Shown here: positions 7,169 to 18,920 of the stretch, piece by piece
How the letters are laid out: each line of letters begins with the position of its first letter
Numbering within the stretch: position 1 is the first letter of the stretch
From: Methanobacterium sp. UBA353
GTDB lineage: Archaea > Methanobacteriota > Methanobacteria > Methanobacteriales > Methanobacteriaceae
Length of the DNA stretch: 64,000 nucleotides
Assembly: GCA_002496805.1 (NCBI GenBank)
Contig: DALO01000002.1
Span: 417,730 to 481,729 of the forward strand
Direction: 5' to 3'
Notes under the pieces: model-generated
Databases searched by the model: none
What the model was told of the DNA's origin: nothing
What the model saw: only the letters and a program-made list of their open reading frames with translations
Made by a program: the position numbers and the translations under genes

Positions 7169-7699
7169 TTACATATCTGATTCTTGTTTTGCAATACAGA
7201 AACCACAAACTGCCAGTGGATTATTCTCATTATTCTTTTTAACTGGACAATAATAAATTTTCCCCATTTTACGAACAGTTAAACCTCCAGGGAAAGGGGT
7301 ACCCACGGGATGGACTGGTTCATCCAGTACAAATGTTGTATAGAGGGACAAGATCATGTAAGGTTTAAAAGATCGATTATGTTTACCAAATTCCTCCTCC
7401 ATTAACCGTTCCTGTTGTTTTAAAAGAATTATGGCTTTTTTTAGTTCATCATTATTCACAAAACCTTCATAAATGGTTTTATCATTTTTAACATCCCTAT
7501 AACTCTTTAAATATCCTTCAACATACATTTTAATATATTCTTCCTGATATTTGGGATGCACATGTTCCATGCTTTTTCTAAGGAAGCTACAAGTTTTAAT
7601 AAAATCATTTATATGTATCTGTTGTGCTTCCTCTTTTAGGAAGGCAATAATATCCATTTTACTTATCTTTCCTTTAAAGTCCAAATCTTTAACCAGCAT
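7169..7699 (-). CDS. DUF2115 (UPF0305) family protein, second tandem copy
   Basis: 176 residues. HPVGTPFPGG (130-139), YYCPVKKN and AVCGFC place C151, C165 and C168 exactly as in the neighbouring copy. The N-terminal halves have diverged strongly (for instance HINDFIKTCSFLRKSMEHV against HIQDIMKASNFIRDDAKFM), so the duplication is not recent or the N-terminus has specialised. Function unknown; cytoplasmic by composition. It lies downstream of hel308 on the same strand, 90 bases away, and could be cotranscribed with it. Confidence 0.8.
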   Translation of the reverse strand: MLVKDLDFKGKISKMDIIAFLKEEAQQIHINDFIKTCSFLRKSMEHVHPKYQEEYIKMYVEGYLKSYRDVKNDKTIYEGFVNNDELKKAIILLKQQERLMEEEFGKHNRSFKPYMILSLYTTFVLDEPVHPVGTPFPGGLTVRKMGKIYYCPVKKNNENNPLAVCGFCIAKQESDM

Positions 7700-7789
7700 G
7701 GTTTCAACTTTTTTTTAAATTTTCTGACTTTTCACCAGATATTATGCAGTTTAACCAGAAAAAAGCTGTAAAACTTCTTTATAACCTAT

Positions 7790-9871
7790 TTAATCAACAG
7801 TATGATATTTTTTAAGTATATTTTCTGCTGTTTTAGGTCCAATACCCTCAATACGAAGTAATTCAGCACGTGATGCATAACGCAAATCTGTTCCAAAGGC
7901 ATCAACTAGTGCTCTTGCTCTTTTACGACCTAAACGTTTAATACCAACTACTAATGGGAGAAGTTCCAGTTTAACACCATAGTATAGGCGTGCTGCCAGT
8001 GTTTCCATGGAATCAAGTCCTGTGTATATTCCCATAATCTGACAAATCTCACGGTGGAACTTCACCAGAAGGGAAGCATCATAAGCAGCCCTTCGGGTGG
8101 ATGCAGCATAGACATTGAAGGCATTTTCAATTTCATATTCACTCCTCTCATCCATCCACTCCATGAGGGTGGCAGCAGTAGCTTCCTGGTTACCCACGTC
8201 AACAACAAACAAACCAGCCTTATTTAGTCGTTCTCTAATAGGATCTCTGGTTTTTCGGCCTTTTAAGGAGAGGAGGATAATGTCCGGGGTGCGACAGATT
8301 TCATACACCAAACGGGACATATCAGTATTAGCATCGGAACGTGCAAATTCTTTTAGACGAACAGCAGTCTCTACTGCATAGTTGCTCTTGGCAACTAACA
8401 TTCCAAAAGTTGTTGCTTTAAGTCCTTCAGGAACAGCTTGGATCATACCATTTTCAATCAAAAAATCCAAAGCTTCTTTAATCTGGAATTCAAGAGTGTC
8501 TGAGGCAAATAGGGATGAGTATTCAGAGTGGGTTATCTGGAAGCCAGAGAATGTTTCTTTGAAAAAATCCATTAATTCTTTAGGATTCTTAGCCATACCT
8601 GACGCAACTTGAGAAATGATCTGCCGAAAAACAGCGTCCCTATTTTCCAAAAGACGAGAGTTCGTGGCTTCAATTTCCCCATAAATATACTGGTACTGTA
8701 ACTGTTCAGCTTCTGGCAGAGTTTTTGCAATAAGATAGGAAAAACCCTCTTCATCATATCCAGGACGCCCAGCACGTCCAGACATCTGCAAATAATCAAA
8801 TACTGGTATTGGCTGAGGGCCCTGACTGGTCCAACGGGTGTAATCCCTGATAACCACATTTTTTGATGGTAAGTTAACCCCATACATTAAGCTGGGGGTG
8901 GCAGTGATCATCAGCAGATTCCCGGCACGGAACTCCTCTTCAATTATCTCTTTTTGCTGGTCAAACAATCCTGCATGGTGGAAGGCCATACCATTCTGAG
9001 CACATTCTGCTAGTTTGTGACATACTTCTGTGGGTAAGGAGCCTTTCCTCCGGGGAACATCCAGTATCTTCTCAGCCACAGTCTGAAATGCCTTTTTTTT
9101 ATCCTCTGGCAAGTTCCTTTTAATCTTCTCTGCCAAGTAGCTGGCCAGAGATTCGGTGAAGCGACGGGTGGAGACAAAAACCATGGCCTGACTGGACTCA
9201 TCCACAGAATCCTTGAGTATGCTGAGAATAACATCGTTTTTGTTTTTGGTCCCAAATTCTTCTGCATTAAGAATATCCTTAAAAAGAGGAACTGGACGGT
9301 AATCATGCTCCACTACTTGGGCAGCCAACCATGTGGATAATTCTTCCATGTTCTGGAGGGTGGCAGATAATGCAATAATCCGCATACCTTCATTTAACAT
9401 GCGGGAACGTGTTATAGCGCATTCAATAGTGGGACCACGACTGTACTCTCCGATCATGTGAAATTCATCCACAATTAATAAATCCACCTCGGATAATGTG
9501 TTCCAAGAGAAACGAGTCAGGGCATCATAAGATTCAAAGACCATCACTGCCAGATCCGATGAGGAAGGATGTTTACCCACTTTTATACCATGTTCCTCAA
9601 ATTTCTTGAATTCTTTAACTTTTTCATTCTGTATGGATAAGAGTGGAACGGCATAAACCACTTTGCCCCCATCAAGGATGGTGCGCAGTGCAGCCATCAC
9701 TCCCAGAAGGGTTTTTCCACTGGCTGTGGGAATGGCAATGATGTAATTTTCAGGATTATCCAGTAAGCCCGCATCAAGCACAGCTTTCTGGGCAGGATTC
9801 ACATCCTGGATCTGAGGATAGGAATCCCTTATTATTTCCCTGATTGAGGAATCTAAAGATTCAAGACTCAT
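7790..9871 (-). CDS. hel308: Hel308-type superfamily 2 DNA helicase
   Basis: 693 residues, normal for archaeal Hel308/Hjm. Walker A IPTASGKT is at 47-54, motif II is DEFH at 136-139 (most relatives have DEIH), SATLQNMEEL is motif III, and QMSGRAGRPG is motif VI. Two helix-hairpin-helix-like segments near the end (GIKRLGRKRAR, IEGIGPKTAENIL) fit the domain that grips single-stranded DNA. The enzyme unwinds lagging-strand forks in the 3'-5' direction and is thought to restart stalled forks. It starts 7 bases after the moaC stop, so the two are probably cotranscribed, although their functions are unrelated. Confidence 0.92.
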   Translation of the reverse strand: MSLESLDSSIREIIRDSYPQIQDVNPAQKAVLDAGLLDNPENYIIAIPTASGKTLLGVMAALRTILDGGKVVYAVPLLSIQNEKVKEFKKFEEHGIKVGKHPSSSDLAVMVFESYDALTRFSWNTLSEVDLLIVDEFHMIGEYSRGPTIECAITRSRMLNEGMRIIALSATLQNMEELSTWLAAQVVEHDYRPVPLFKDILNAEEFGTKNKNDVILSILKDSVDESSQAMVFVSTRRFTESLASYLAEKIKRNLPEDKKKAFQTVAEKILDVPRRKGSLPTEVCHKLAECAQNGMAFHHAGLFDQQKEIIEEEFRAGNLLMITATPSLMYGVNLPSKNVVIRDYTRWTSQGPQPIPVFDYLQMSGRAGRPGYDEEGFSYLIAKTLPEAEQLQYQYIYGEIEATNSRLLENRDAVFRQIISQVASGMAKNPKELMDFFKETFSGFQITHSEYSSLFASDTLEFQIKEALDFLIENGMIQAVPEGLKATTFGMLVAKSNYAVETAVRLKEFARSDANTDMSRLVYEICRTPDIILLSLKGRKTRDPIRERLNKAGLFVVDVGNQEATAATLMEWMDERSEYEIENAFNVYAASTRRAAYDASLLVKFHREICQIMGIYTGLDSMETLAARLYYGVKLELLPLVVGIKRLGRKRARALVDAFGTDLRYASRAELLRIEGIGPKTAENILKKYHTVD

Positions 9872-9878
9872 CTATCTA

Positions 9879-10352
9879 TTAGTCCCCCTTCTCTTTTTTT
9901 ACAACTTCAATGTCTGAGATGATGGTTGATGGGTACTGGCCGTTTTCATCTTTTTCCACACTTTTGACCATATCCCAAACAGTTAATAAGGCAACACTAA
10001 CTCCGGTAATTGCTTCCATTTCCACCCCAGTCTTTCCAGTGCTTTTTACCTCCACTGTAACTTGAACCTGCTCTTTTACCACTTCAAATTCAACCTCCAC
10101 TCCACTAATTGGGATGGAATGACATAAGGGTATAATTTGTGGAGTGGATTTTGCAGCTTGAATAGCTGCAATCTGGGCAGTGACCAAAACATTCCCCTTT
10201 TTCAGTTTTCCCTGTTCAATAAGTGTAATAGTATCCTTTTGGAGTTTTATACTACCTTTGGCAATTGCAATTCGCCTAAGGTTAGGTTTATCTCCCACCT
10301 CTACCATGTGCACCCCACTTTCTGTGAGGTGGGTTAATTTCTTCTCATCCAT
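9879..10352 (-). CDS. moaC: Cyclic pyranopterin monophosphate synthase
   Basis: 157 residues, typical length. MoaC makes cyclic pyranopterin monophosphate from the 3',8-cyclo-GTP formed by MoaA, in molybdopterin/tungstopterin biosynthesis, needed by formylmethanofuran and formate dehydrogenases. Key motifs are KGSIKLQ (33-39), PLCHSIPI (75-82), GVEMEAITGVS (109-119) and DMVK (127-130), the last including the catalytic Asp-Lys region. GGAGAGATGAACA precedes the ATG. It is the first gene before hel308. No moaA is in the window. Confidence 0.93.
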   Translation of the reverse strand: MDEKKLTHLTESGVHMVEVGDKPNLRRIAIAKGSIKLQKDTITLIEQGKLKKGNVLVTAQIAAIQAAKSTPQIIPLCHSIPISGVEVEFEVVKEQVQVTVEVKSTGKTGVEMEAITGVSVALLTVWDMVKSVEKDENGQYPSTIISDIEVVKKEKGD

Positions 10353-10531
10353 TGTTCATCTCTCCATCTTTAAAAAAAATCTTTCAATCTGTTAAATTAA
10401 TAATGTATTGTAAGCGTATGGGAAGTAATATTGATTCGTTAGTTAATAGTGATTTTGGATTTTAAAAAATGTCTAAAAAAAAAAAATATTAGAATAAATA
10501 CATGAACCACTTAAATCTAGGATAAGGATAT

Positions 10532-11593
10532 TTAATAAGGTATATCTAGTTTATCATATTTTATTGAATGTTTTCGCGCAGCAGTTGACATAACATCCCT
10601 TAATTCTCTATTTTCTAATATTTTATCCATTGCCCTGGCCAGTTCATCCGGTTTTGAAGGTTCAACCATTAAACCTACACTTTCATCCATCACCTCCTTG
10701 ACTCCCCCGGCATTGGTGGCAACCACAGGTAACCCCGAGGCCAGGGCTTCCAATATCGTTATTGGAAATCCTTCTGACACACTCGGCAGGACAAATAAGT
10801 CTACACATGGCATAATTTTATCAACATCCCTTCTTGCACCAACAAAAAGAACATCTCCAATTTCTTCTTCATCTGCCTTTTTCTCCAGTTCATGGCGCAG
10901 CGGACCATCACCCACAATCACCAACTCAGCATCACATTTCATAAGCGTTTTTGCTTCCAGCAGATATTTAACTCCCTTCTGAAAGACTAAATTACCCACA
11001 AATAAGATAATTGGCTTATTCTGACTCAGTTGTATGTCAGAGGGAAATTCCTTATTTTGAGGGTTGAATTTCACTGTATCAATGGCATTGGCTGTTACAT
11101 GCACTTTTTCTGGATTGACACCAAGTTCAAGAGCCATGTCTTTCAGTGTGTTATTAACCACCAGAACATAATCCGTATTATTAAGAACAAATTTAATTAA
11201 AGGCCGCAATATAGGTTTATCAGCTTGTATAAGTAGATCTGAGCCATGAGCTGTTACCACAGTTTTTTTCCCCATAATTTTTCCCACAACTACTCCAATG
11301 AGTCCTGGTGGTAAAAGGAAATGTGCATGAATAATATCTATATCATAATGGCGCACCATGCTAATTAACTTAAACATTGATGATATTAGAAAAAAAAGAC
11401 CTCTTAACCCTTTAATATTGGGTGCGAAGGAAGTTTCAACTTTCACACCATCTAAATCTTTAACATTATTATGAGGATACGTTAACACATAAACTTCGTC
11501 TCCCCTTTTTTTGAGTTCCTGAGAGAGTAGATATGTATGGGATGAAACACCCCCAATATGGGGTGGATATTGTCCTAATAGGACCACGTGCAT
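10532..11593 (-). CDS. GT4-family glycosyltransferase
   Basis: 353 residues. The N-terminal domain has the GT-B acceptor-side glycine loop PPHIGGVSSH near residue 10, and the C-terminal domain has the nucleotide-sugar site SEGFPITILEALASGLPVVA, with the GT4 EX7E-type glutamates. It transfers a sugar from an activated donor, probably to a cell-surface lipid, polysaccharide or protein glycan. The protein ends shortly after the last helix, a little shorter than the common 370-380 residues. Flanking gaps of 179 and 73 bases suggest that it is transcribed alone. The donor and acceptor cannot be inferred. Confidence 0.85.
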   Translation of the reverse strand: MHVVLLGQYPPHIGGVSSHTYLLSQELKKRGDEVYVLTYPHNNVKDLDGVKVETSFAPNIKGLRGLFFLISSMFKLISMVRHYDIDIIHAHFLLPPGLIGVVVGKIMGKKTVVTAHGSDLLIQADKPILRPLIKFVLNNTDYVLVVNNTLKDMALELGVNPEKVHVTANAIDTVKFNPQNKEFPSDIQLSQNKPIILFVGNLVFQKGVKYLLEAKTLMKCDAELVIVGDGPLRHELEKKADEEEIGDVLFVGARRDVDKIMPCVDLFVLPSVSEGFPITILEALASGLPVVATNAGGVKEVMDESVGLMVEPSKPDELARAMDKILENRELRDVMSTAARKHSIKYDKLDIPY

Positions 11594-11666
11594 GATTTCA
11601 CCATATTTTTATATACAACAAACATTTTAACTCTAAGAATATAATTAAATTCCTAAATAATTATTT

Positions 11667-12869
11667 CTAATTTTTATTTCCTATTTGAGGGGCCAGTTTC
11701 ACAGAGTGGTTACTGTTGAGGATTGTACCATCCATTTTAAGAATGATTACTTCTGGTTTTAGATTAAACTTTTCCTGGCAACGTTTCATAATAGACTGGG
11801 CAATGGAGTTAAAAACAGCTTCAGTCAAGTTTTCTGCGTCTAAAAATCCTATCATATCTTCAGTAGTGTTAGAATTAAATATATTATTCATTAGCTTATT
11901 ATCCCCCCCAACTAATCCTGTGTGTGTAGCTATTACTTCTCTTCGACCATCTGCCAGGCGATGTTCAGTTTGGAAGATTCCTCCAGCAATTTTCACAAGT
12001 TTACCTGCGTGTCCCAGAATTATTAAATTAGATAAGTCACTTTTTCTAGCTTCATCCAACATATAACCCACAAAATTCCCCATCTGGATGATCTGGTCAT
12101 CATCCACATCTAGTAATTGGCGGGCCATCTTTTCTCCAATATTACCCGGCACGAAAACCAGTTCATGGTAACCTTCTGCCAGTGCCACATCTAACTGGCA
12201 TTTTTTGGCTTTCTGGAAACTCTTTGAGTTCATGGAGCGAGCAATACCAGTTGTGCCCAGTATGGAAATACCATCTACAATGCCCAAACGGGGGTTCATA
12301 GTTTTTTTAGCTATTTTTTGGCCTTCAGGAACTTCAATCAGCACATCTGCTCCTTTACCTGTGGGTAATACTTTATCAAGATTGGATTGTATCATTTCAC
12401 GAGGCACAGGGTTTATAGCTGCCTCCCCTGGGGGAACTTGTAATCCTGGTTTGGTTACTCTACCTACTCCTTCACCACCTTTTATAACAATACCAGGTTC
12501 ATCTTTTAGACGGACTTCAGCTTGCACTTCAAGGTTTATGGTGACATCAGGGTCATGATAAGGCATTTTAACCACAGAAGCCCTTCCAGAAGAATCATTG
12601 AGTTTACAAGAACTTTTCACTGAAATATTGAGAATTCCCAGTGGTGTTTTAATATCCACTGCGGAAGCTTGTTCTCCTTTTATGGCTAACATTGCTGCTA
12701 AAACTGCTGCAGTGGCTGCACTTCCAGTGGTGATTCCATTATCATCACTTTCAGTGGGAAAAAAGATATTGTGGGTGGAAGAAGTATTTCCTTCAACAAT
12801 TTTGGCCTGAACAGATTTAGAATTAATATGAATGATACTTTTTTTTTGAAGGGATTTATCTTCTTCCAT
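11667..12869 (-). CDS. cbiD: Cobalt-precorrin-5B C1-methyltransferase
   Basis: 400 residues. CbiD methylates C1 of cobalt-precorrin-5B in the anaerobic cobamide pathway, which methanogens need for methyl-H4MPT:coenzyme M methyltransferase. The family signature GITTGSAATAA is at 45-55, followed by PYHDPDVT, GGEGVGRVTKPGL and PVPREMI. About 40 residues precede the signature, longer than in many bacterial CbiD proteins; the start ATG follows CTTTAATAGGAACC, with only a weak ribosome binding site. The next gene downstream is a GT4 glycosyltransferase. No other cobalamin gene is near. Confidence 0.9.
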   Translation of the reverse strand: MEEDKSLQKKSIIHINSKSVQAKIVEGNTSSTHNIFFPTESDDNGITTGSAATAAVLAAMLAIKGEQASAVDIKTPLGILNISVKSSCKLNDSSGRASVVKMPYHDPDVTINLEVQAEVRLKDEPGIVIKGGEGVGRVTKPGLQVPPGEAAINPVPREMIQSNLDKVLPTGKGADVLIEVPEGQKIAKKTMNPRLGIVDGISILGTTGIARSMNSKSFQKAKKCQLDVALAEGYHELVFVPGNIGEKMARQLLDVDDDQIIQMGNFVGYMLDEARKSDLSNLIILGHAGKLVKIAGGIFQTEHRLADGRREVIATHTGLVGGDNKLMNNIFNSNTTEDMIGFLDAENLTEAVFNSIAQSIMKRCQEKFNLKPEVIILKMDGTILNSNHSVKLAPQIGNKN

Positions 12870-12889
12870 GGTTCCTATTAAAGTTAATT

Positions 12890-13159
12890 TTAGTTTGTAT
12901 TATCTTCGATTTCTTCTTCAATGGCTTTAACCAGTTCTTCTTTAGCAGGAGCACCTACAAAACGTACAACTCCATTTAAAACAATGGCTGGAACTGCCAT
13001 TAGACCATATTCTATTGCTTTTTCTCGGTCAACCATTATGTCGATCTTTTCAACTTCTAGGGTGCCAGGCATGATTTTGTCAACTTCGTTTACAACTTCA
13101 ATAGCCATGGGGCAGTAAGGACAGGATGGAGATGTGAATACTTCTACTTTAACAACCAT
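12890..13159 (-). CDS. Glutaredoxin-like small thioredoxin
   Basis: 89 residues, a minimal thioredoxin fold. The redox motif CPYC is at 13-16 after the first beta strand (VEVFTSPS), and the cis-proline is P55 in AVPAIV. This is the archaeal 'glutaredoxin-like thioredoxin' type, reduced by thioredoxin reductase and not by glutathione. It acts in cytoplasmic thiol-disulfide exchange. GAGGTGAAAAT precedes the ATG. It sits 20 bases upstream of cbiD on the same strand, so cotranscription is likely. Confidence 0.88.
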   Translation of the reverse strand: MVVKVEVFTSPSCPYCPMAIEVVNEVDKIMPGTLEVEKIDIMVDREKAIEYGLMAVPAIVLNGVVRFVGAPAKEELVKAIEEEIEDNTN

Positions 13160-13322
13160 ATTTTCACCTCATTTTGAATAGTTCTCTGTTTGTCATATAC
13201 TTTTTTGATTTTATTGAAATCTCTTAATATTAATTTAACTAATTTATAACCTATAAATACCTCATTATTAATTTTTTTGGGAATAGCTTTTCAGGAAAAT
13301 TCATGGTACAGCATACCAGTTT

Positions 13323-14261
13323 TCAGTGCATACTGTAGTCTACAGAACTATCTACTGAGCCCTGATTTAGTAAACTTCCAATACCTTTTCCCAGAAAATA
13401 GCCAAAATTGCTGGAAAAGCTATTAAAAATGTCTGAAAAGGTTTCAGTGGGTGTAATGGTCACAATTTTGTAATCTCCTTTAATACCACCAAGTCTAGCA
13501 GCTGATTCGATGGCATCATTTTTGTCACCAGTTTCATCAATTAGTTTTAACTTTTTAGCCTGGGTTCCAGTGTATATCTTTCCTTCGGCGATTTTCCGCA
13601 CATAATCAATATCCAAGTCACGATTTTCAGCTACCATTTTAATGAAGTATTCATAATTTTCATCTACCAATCCCTGTAACATATCAGTTTCTTCAGGTTT
13701 TAAATCACGGTATGATGCACCCATGTCTTTGTATTCGCCTGCTTTAATTGAATACTGATTTACTCCAATCTTCTGATAAAGATCGGATAGGTCAGTGAGA
13801 CTAAGAATTACTCCAATACTCCCCACAATAGACGATGGACTTGCATATATTTTATCTGCAGGTGAAGCAGCTAAATAAGCTCCAGAAGTACCACTGTCAC
13901 TTATCCATGCTACAACTGGTTTTTTTGAGTTATTCACAGCATTCATAATCTCCTCACTAGCCACTGGTGATCCGCCCGGACTGTTAATATCCAGTACAAT
14001 GGCACTCACAGAACTATCTTTTTCAGCTTGAGTAATTCCAGCAGTGACAGATTGGGGAGATACTACTGATCCTCCCAGTATATTGGATTGTGAATAAGTA
14101 ATTTCACCTTGCACTGGTATGATTGCCACTGTATTTCCGAATCCTCCACTTATTCTGCTAACACCACTTCCTATTATTAACAAAACAGCAAGAAAAAATA
14201 CTATAACTATGAAAGCCCCTCCACCTATAATAGCTAAAAATAACTGGTTATTTTTGGTCAT
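13323..14261 (-). CDS. sppA: Signal peptide peptidase SppA (family S49)
   Basis: 312 residues. One membrane anchor at about 7-32 is followed by the S49 peptidase domain. The nucleophile is Ser126 in GTSGAYLAAS and the general base Lys178 in KAGEYKDMG; DINSPGGSP (91-99) is the oxyanion/glycine motif. SppA degrades signal peptides left in the membrane after secretion. This is the short form with one catalytic domain, as in Bacillus and archaea. It is divergent from the shikimate kinase gene across 149 bases. Confidence 0.9.
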   Translation of the reverse strand: MTKNNQLFLAIIGGGAFIVIVFFLAVLLIIGSGVSRISGGFGNTVAIIPVQGEITYSQSNILGGSVVSPQSVTAGITQAEKDSSVSAIVLDINSPGGSPVASEEIMNAVNNSKKPVVAWISDSGTSGAYLAASPADKIYASPSSIVGSIGVILSLTDLSDLYQKIGVNQYSIKAGEYKDMGASYRDLKPEETDMLQGLVDENYEYFIKMVAENRDLDIDYVRKIAEGKIYTGTQAKKLKLIDETGDKNDAIESAARLGGIKGDYKIVTITPTETFSDIFNSFSSNFGYFLGKGIGSLLNQGSVDSSVDYSMH

Positions 14262-14410
14262 AATTTTAACCCTAATTTTTCTTAAAGATAACGTTGCACA
14301 ACTCTTATCACATATTAATTATTTCTATCGATGTATTTATTAGTGTTTTTCTTTCTATGTATAATAAAATAAAACATAAACCTCAAGGAGTTAAACTCTA
14401 AGGTGATTAT

Positions 14411-15283
14411 TTGGATGTAACTGTTCGATCTCCAGGGTCTGCCACAGTAATTAATGCCATTTCAACTGGTTGTGGATCAGCATTTGGTATAGGGTTATAT
14501 GTGGATGTTCAAGCCAGTTTAAAGCCATCAAAGATAATTTTAAATGCTGCTGATGGTGTAGATACAACATTAATGGAGATATGTGTCCGGAAAGTTCTGG
14601 AAAAATTCAAGATCACAACTGGAATCAAGGTCAAAACTAGTTCCACATTGCCAGTTGCTTCTGGACTTTCCAGTAGCAGTGCCACATCAAATGCAGTGGT
14701 AATGGCCACCTACCGTGCACTGGTTGATAATGATTTAGTGTCTGATGAAACTTTAGCTGATTATGATTTAATTAATTTGGCTATTGACGCTTCTTTGGAG
14801 GCAGGGGTTACAATTACTGGTGCTTTTGATGATGCGAGTGCTTCATTTTTTGGTGGTCTGACCATAACCCACAATCCTCGCAGGAAGATCCTCTACAATC
14901 GCCCCATGGAGGAGCAAAGTATATTAATATACATGCCTAATAAAAAGTCACCTACTGCCCAATCTGATGTGCCAAGGATGAAACTCCTGGCCCCCTGGGT
15001 AAAACTCGCATTCCAAGAAGCGCTAAAAGGGAATATATATAATGCCCTGACACTTAACGGGATATTATATTGTGCGACTCTCAATTTCGATGCAAATATT
15101 GCTCTTGATGCTCTGGATTCTGGAGCATTAGCAGCTGGACTTTCAGGAACAGGCCCTTCATTTGTATCTATTGTTCCGGACGATGCTCTCGAGCGTGTTC
15201 AGGAAGCATGGAGTTCTTATCCCGGAAGAGTTATATTAACTGATGTTGAAAACATGGGAACCAGGGTGGTTGACCATGGATAG
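14411..15283 (+). CDS. aroK: Archaeal GHMP-type shikimate kinase
   Basis: 290 residues, TTG start behind AAGGTGATTAT. Archaea use a GHMP-family shikimate kinase unrelated to bacterial AroK. The ATP loop is PVASGLSSSSATS (81-93), and the C-terminal GHMP motif is AAGLSGTGPSF. It phosphorylates shikimate at O3, two steps before chorismate. It overlaps the chorismate mutase gene by 8 bases, so the two are translationally coupled. Chorismate synthase, which acts between them in the pathway, lies 31 kb away in this window. Confidence 0.92.
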   Translation: MDVTVRSPGSATVINAISTGCGSAFGIGLYVDVQASLKPSKIILNAADGVDTTLMEICVRKVLEKFKITTGIKVKTSSTLPVASGLSSSSATSNAVVMATYRALVDNDLVSDETLADYDLINLAIDASLEAGVTITGAFDDASASFFGGLTITHNPRRKILYNRPMEEQSILIYMPNKKSPTAQSDVPRMKLLAPWVKLAFQEALKGNIYNALTLNGILYCATLNFDANIALDALDSGALAAGLSGTGPSFVSIVPDDALERVQEAWSSYPGRVILTDVENMGTRVVDHG

Positions 15284-15569
15284 GGCAGAAGCGTTTAATA
15301 TGCTTGAAAGCTCTCGGAAAAGGATCGATGAACTGGATGAGGACATAATAAGACTCATCAAAGAACGGACTTCCCTGGCAAGTAATATTGCTCAGGCTAA
15401 ACTGGTTCTGGGAATGGATATTCACGATCCAGAAAGGGAAGAGGATATCCACCAAAAAATCCGAGAAATAGCTAACCAGCAAGAAATAAATAAAGACAGT
15501 CTCACCCAGATCATTATGATATTAGTGGATTTGAGCAAAGAAGAACAAGAGAAAATCTTAAGGAGGTAG
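15276..15569 (+). CDS. Chorismate mutase, AroQ class
   Basis: 97 residues from the ATG at 15276, chosen because GGGTGGT precedes it and because MDRAEAFNMLESSRKRIDEL is the natural start of an AroQ domain. Visible AroQ features are the first long helix with RKRIDELDEDIIRLIKER and the PEREEDIHQKI segment that supplies active-site charges. It rearranges chorismate to prephenate for Phe and Tyr. It overlaps the shikimate kinase stop and is followed 4 bases later by S17e. Confidence 0.9.
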   Translation: MDRAEAFNMLESSRKRIDELDEDIIRLIKERTSLASNIAQAKLVLGMDIHDPEREEDIHQKIREIANQQEINKDSLTQIIMILVDLSKEEQEKILRR

Positions 15570-15573
15570 ACTC

Positions 15574-15765
<192 letters not shown>

Positions 15766-15776
15766 GGTTGGTTGCT

Positions 15777-17887
<2,111 letters not shown>

Positions 17888-18039
17888 TCATAATCTGGGT
17901 AAGCCTACATAGAAAGATTGAATTTTTTTTGTATTCTTTCTAAAAATCAGCTAACTTGTTCAGATTCAATGGAACAAAACAATTTATTTTCTCTTTATTT
18001 ATTTTTTAGGATCAAAATATTGTTAAGGAGATGATATTT

Positions 18040-18858
18040 ATGATAAACGTGGCAGTAACTGGCGCTAGTGGGAGAATGGGGGCCATGATCATTAACACTA
18101 TCCTTGAACAGGATGATATTCAACTGGTAGCAGCAATAGAAGCTCCTCAAACTCCTCTACAAGGGAAAGATGTAGGGGAAGTAATGGGTATAGGGCCAAT
18201 TAATATCCCTATTGTCGGAGCTGAAAAACTAAGGGAAACTCTCGAATCCAAAAAACCTGATGTTCTGATTGATTTCACCATTGCCAATGCAGCGGTTGAA
18301 ACTATAAAAACAACAGCTGAATCTGGTGTGAATCTGGTTGTAGGCACAACAGGATTTACCGACCAACAAATGGCTGAAAACACACAATCAATCAGTGATA
18401 ATGGTGTAGGGGCAGTCATTTCTCCTAACATGGCTGTGGGAGTTAATGTATTCTTTAAGATGGTTGAACAACTAGCTGGAATACTTACAGACTTTGATGT
18501 GGAGATAATCGAAGCCCACCACAAACACAAAAAGGACGCACCATCAGGAACTGCTGTGAAGGCAGCTGAACTCATAGCCGAAGTTTTTAACCGTAAAATA
18601 GATGAAGTCGGTGTCCATGGTAGAGTAGGGATGGTAGGTGAGCGTACGTCTGAAGAAATAGGGATACATGCTGTACGAGGAGGGGACATAGTTGGTGATC
18701 ACACCGTTTTGTTTGCTGGTGATGGAGAACGCTTAGAAATTGTGCATAGGGCTAACAGTAGGCAAGCTTTTGTTAACGGTGTTATAAAGGCGGTTAGATA
18801 TGTGGTTGATGCAGAAAAGGGTAAAATAAGCAGTATGAATGATGTACTGGGATTGTAA
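18040..18858 (+). CDS. dapB: 4-hydroxy-tetrahydrodipicolinate reductase
   Basis: 272 residues from the ATG at 18040; AAGGAG at 18025-18030 is 9 bases upstream of it but abuts an ATG at 18031, so the second ATG is preferred. The nucleotide-binding loop is GASGRMG and the active-site motif is HHKHKKDAPSGTA, whose lysine and histidines bind the substrate. Uses NAD(P)H to reduce the DapA product. Followed 62 bases later by asd. Confidence 0.94.
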   Translation: MINVAVTGASGRMGAMIINTILEQDDIQLVAAIEAPQTPLQGKDVGEVMGIGPINIPIVGAEKLRETLESKKPDVLIDFTIANAAVETIKTTAESGVNLVVGTTGFTDQQMAENTQSISDNGVGAVISPNMAVGVNVFFKMVEQLAGILTDFDVEIIEAHHKHKKDAPSGTAVKAAELIAEVFNRKIDEVGVHGRVGMVGERTSEEIGIHAVRGGDIVGDHTVLFAGDGERLEIVHRANSRQAFVNGVIKAVRYVVDAEKGKISSMNDVLGL

Positions 18859-18920
18859 TTAGCATAAATAATCGAGTAAAAGTAAGGTAAAAATAAGGAC
18901 TAAACTGATAAGGTGGTTAT

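Noticed and set aside
8572..9306. Frames of about 100 codons within the helicase gene on the same strand
   Set aside because: Shadow frames of hel308 with no starts signalled and no motifs.
15243..15275. Longer start for chorismate mutase
   Set aside because: These 11 codons lie within the shikimate kinase gene; the ATG at 15276 has GGGTGGT before it and gives the family's normal N-terminus.
18147..18689. 180-codon minus-strand frame opposite dapB
   Set aside because: Antisense to a well-supported gene; Ser/Thr/Pro-rich composition is that of a complement frame.
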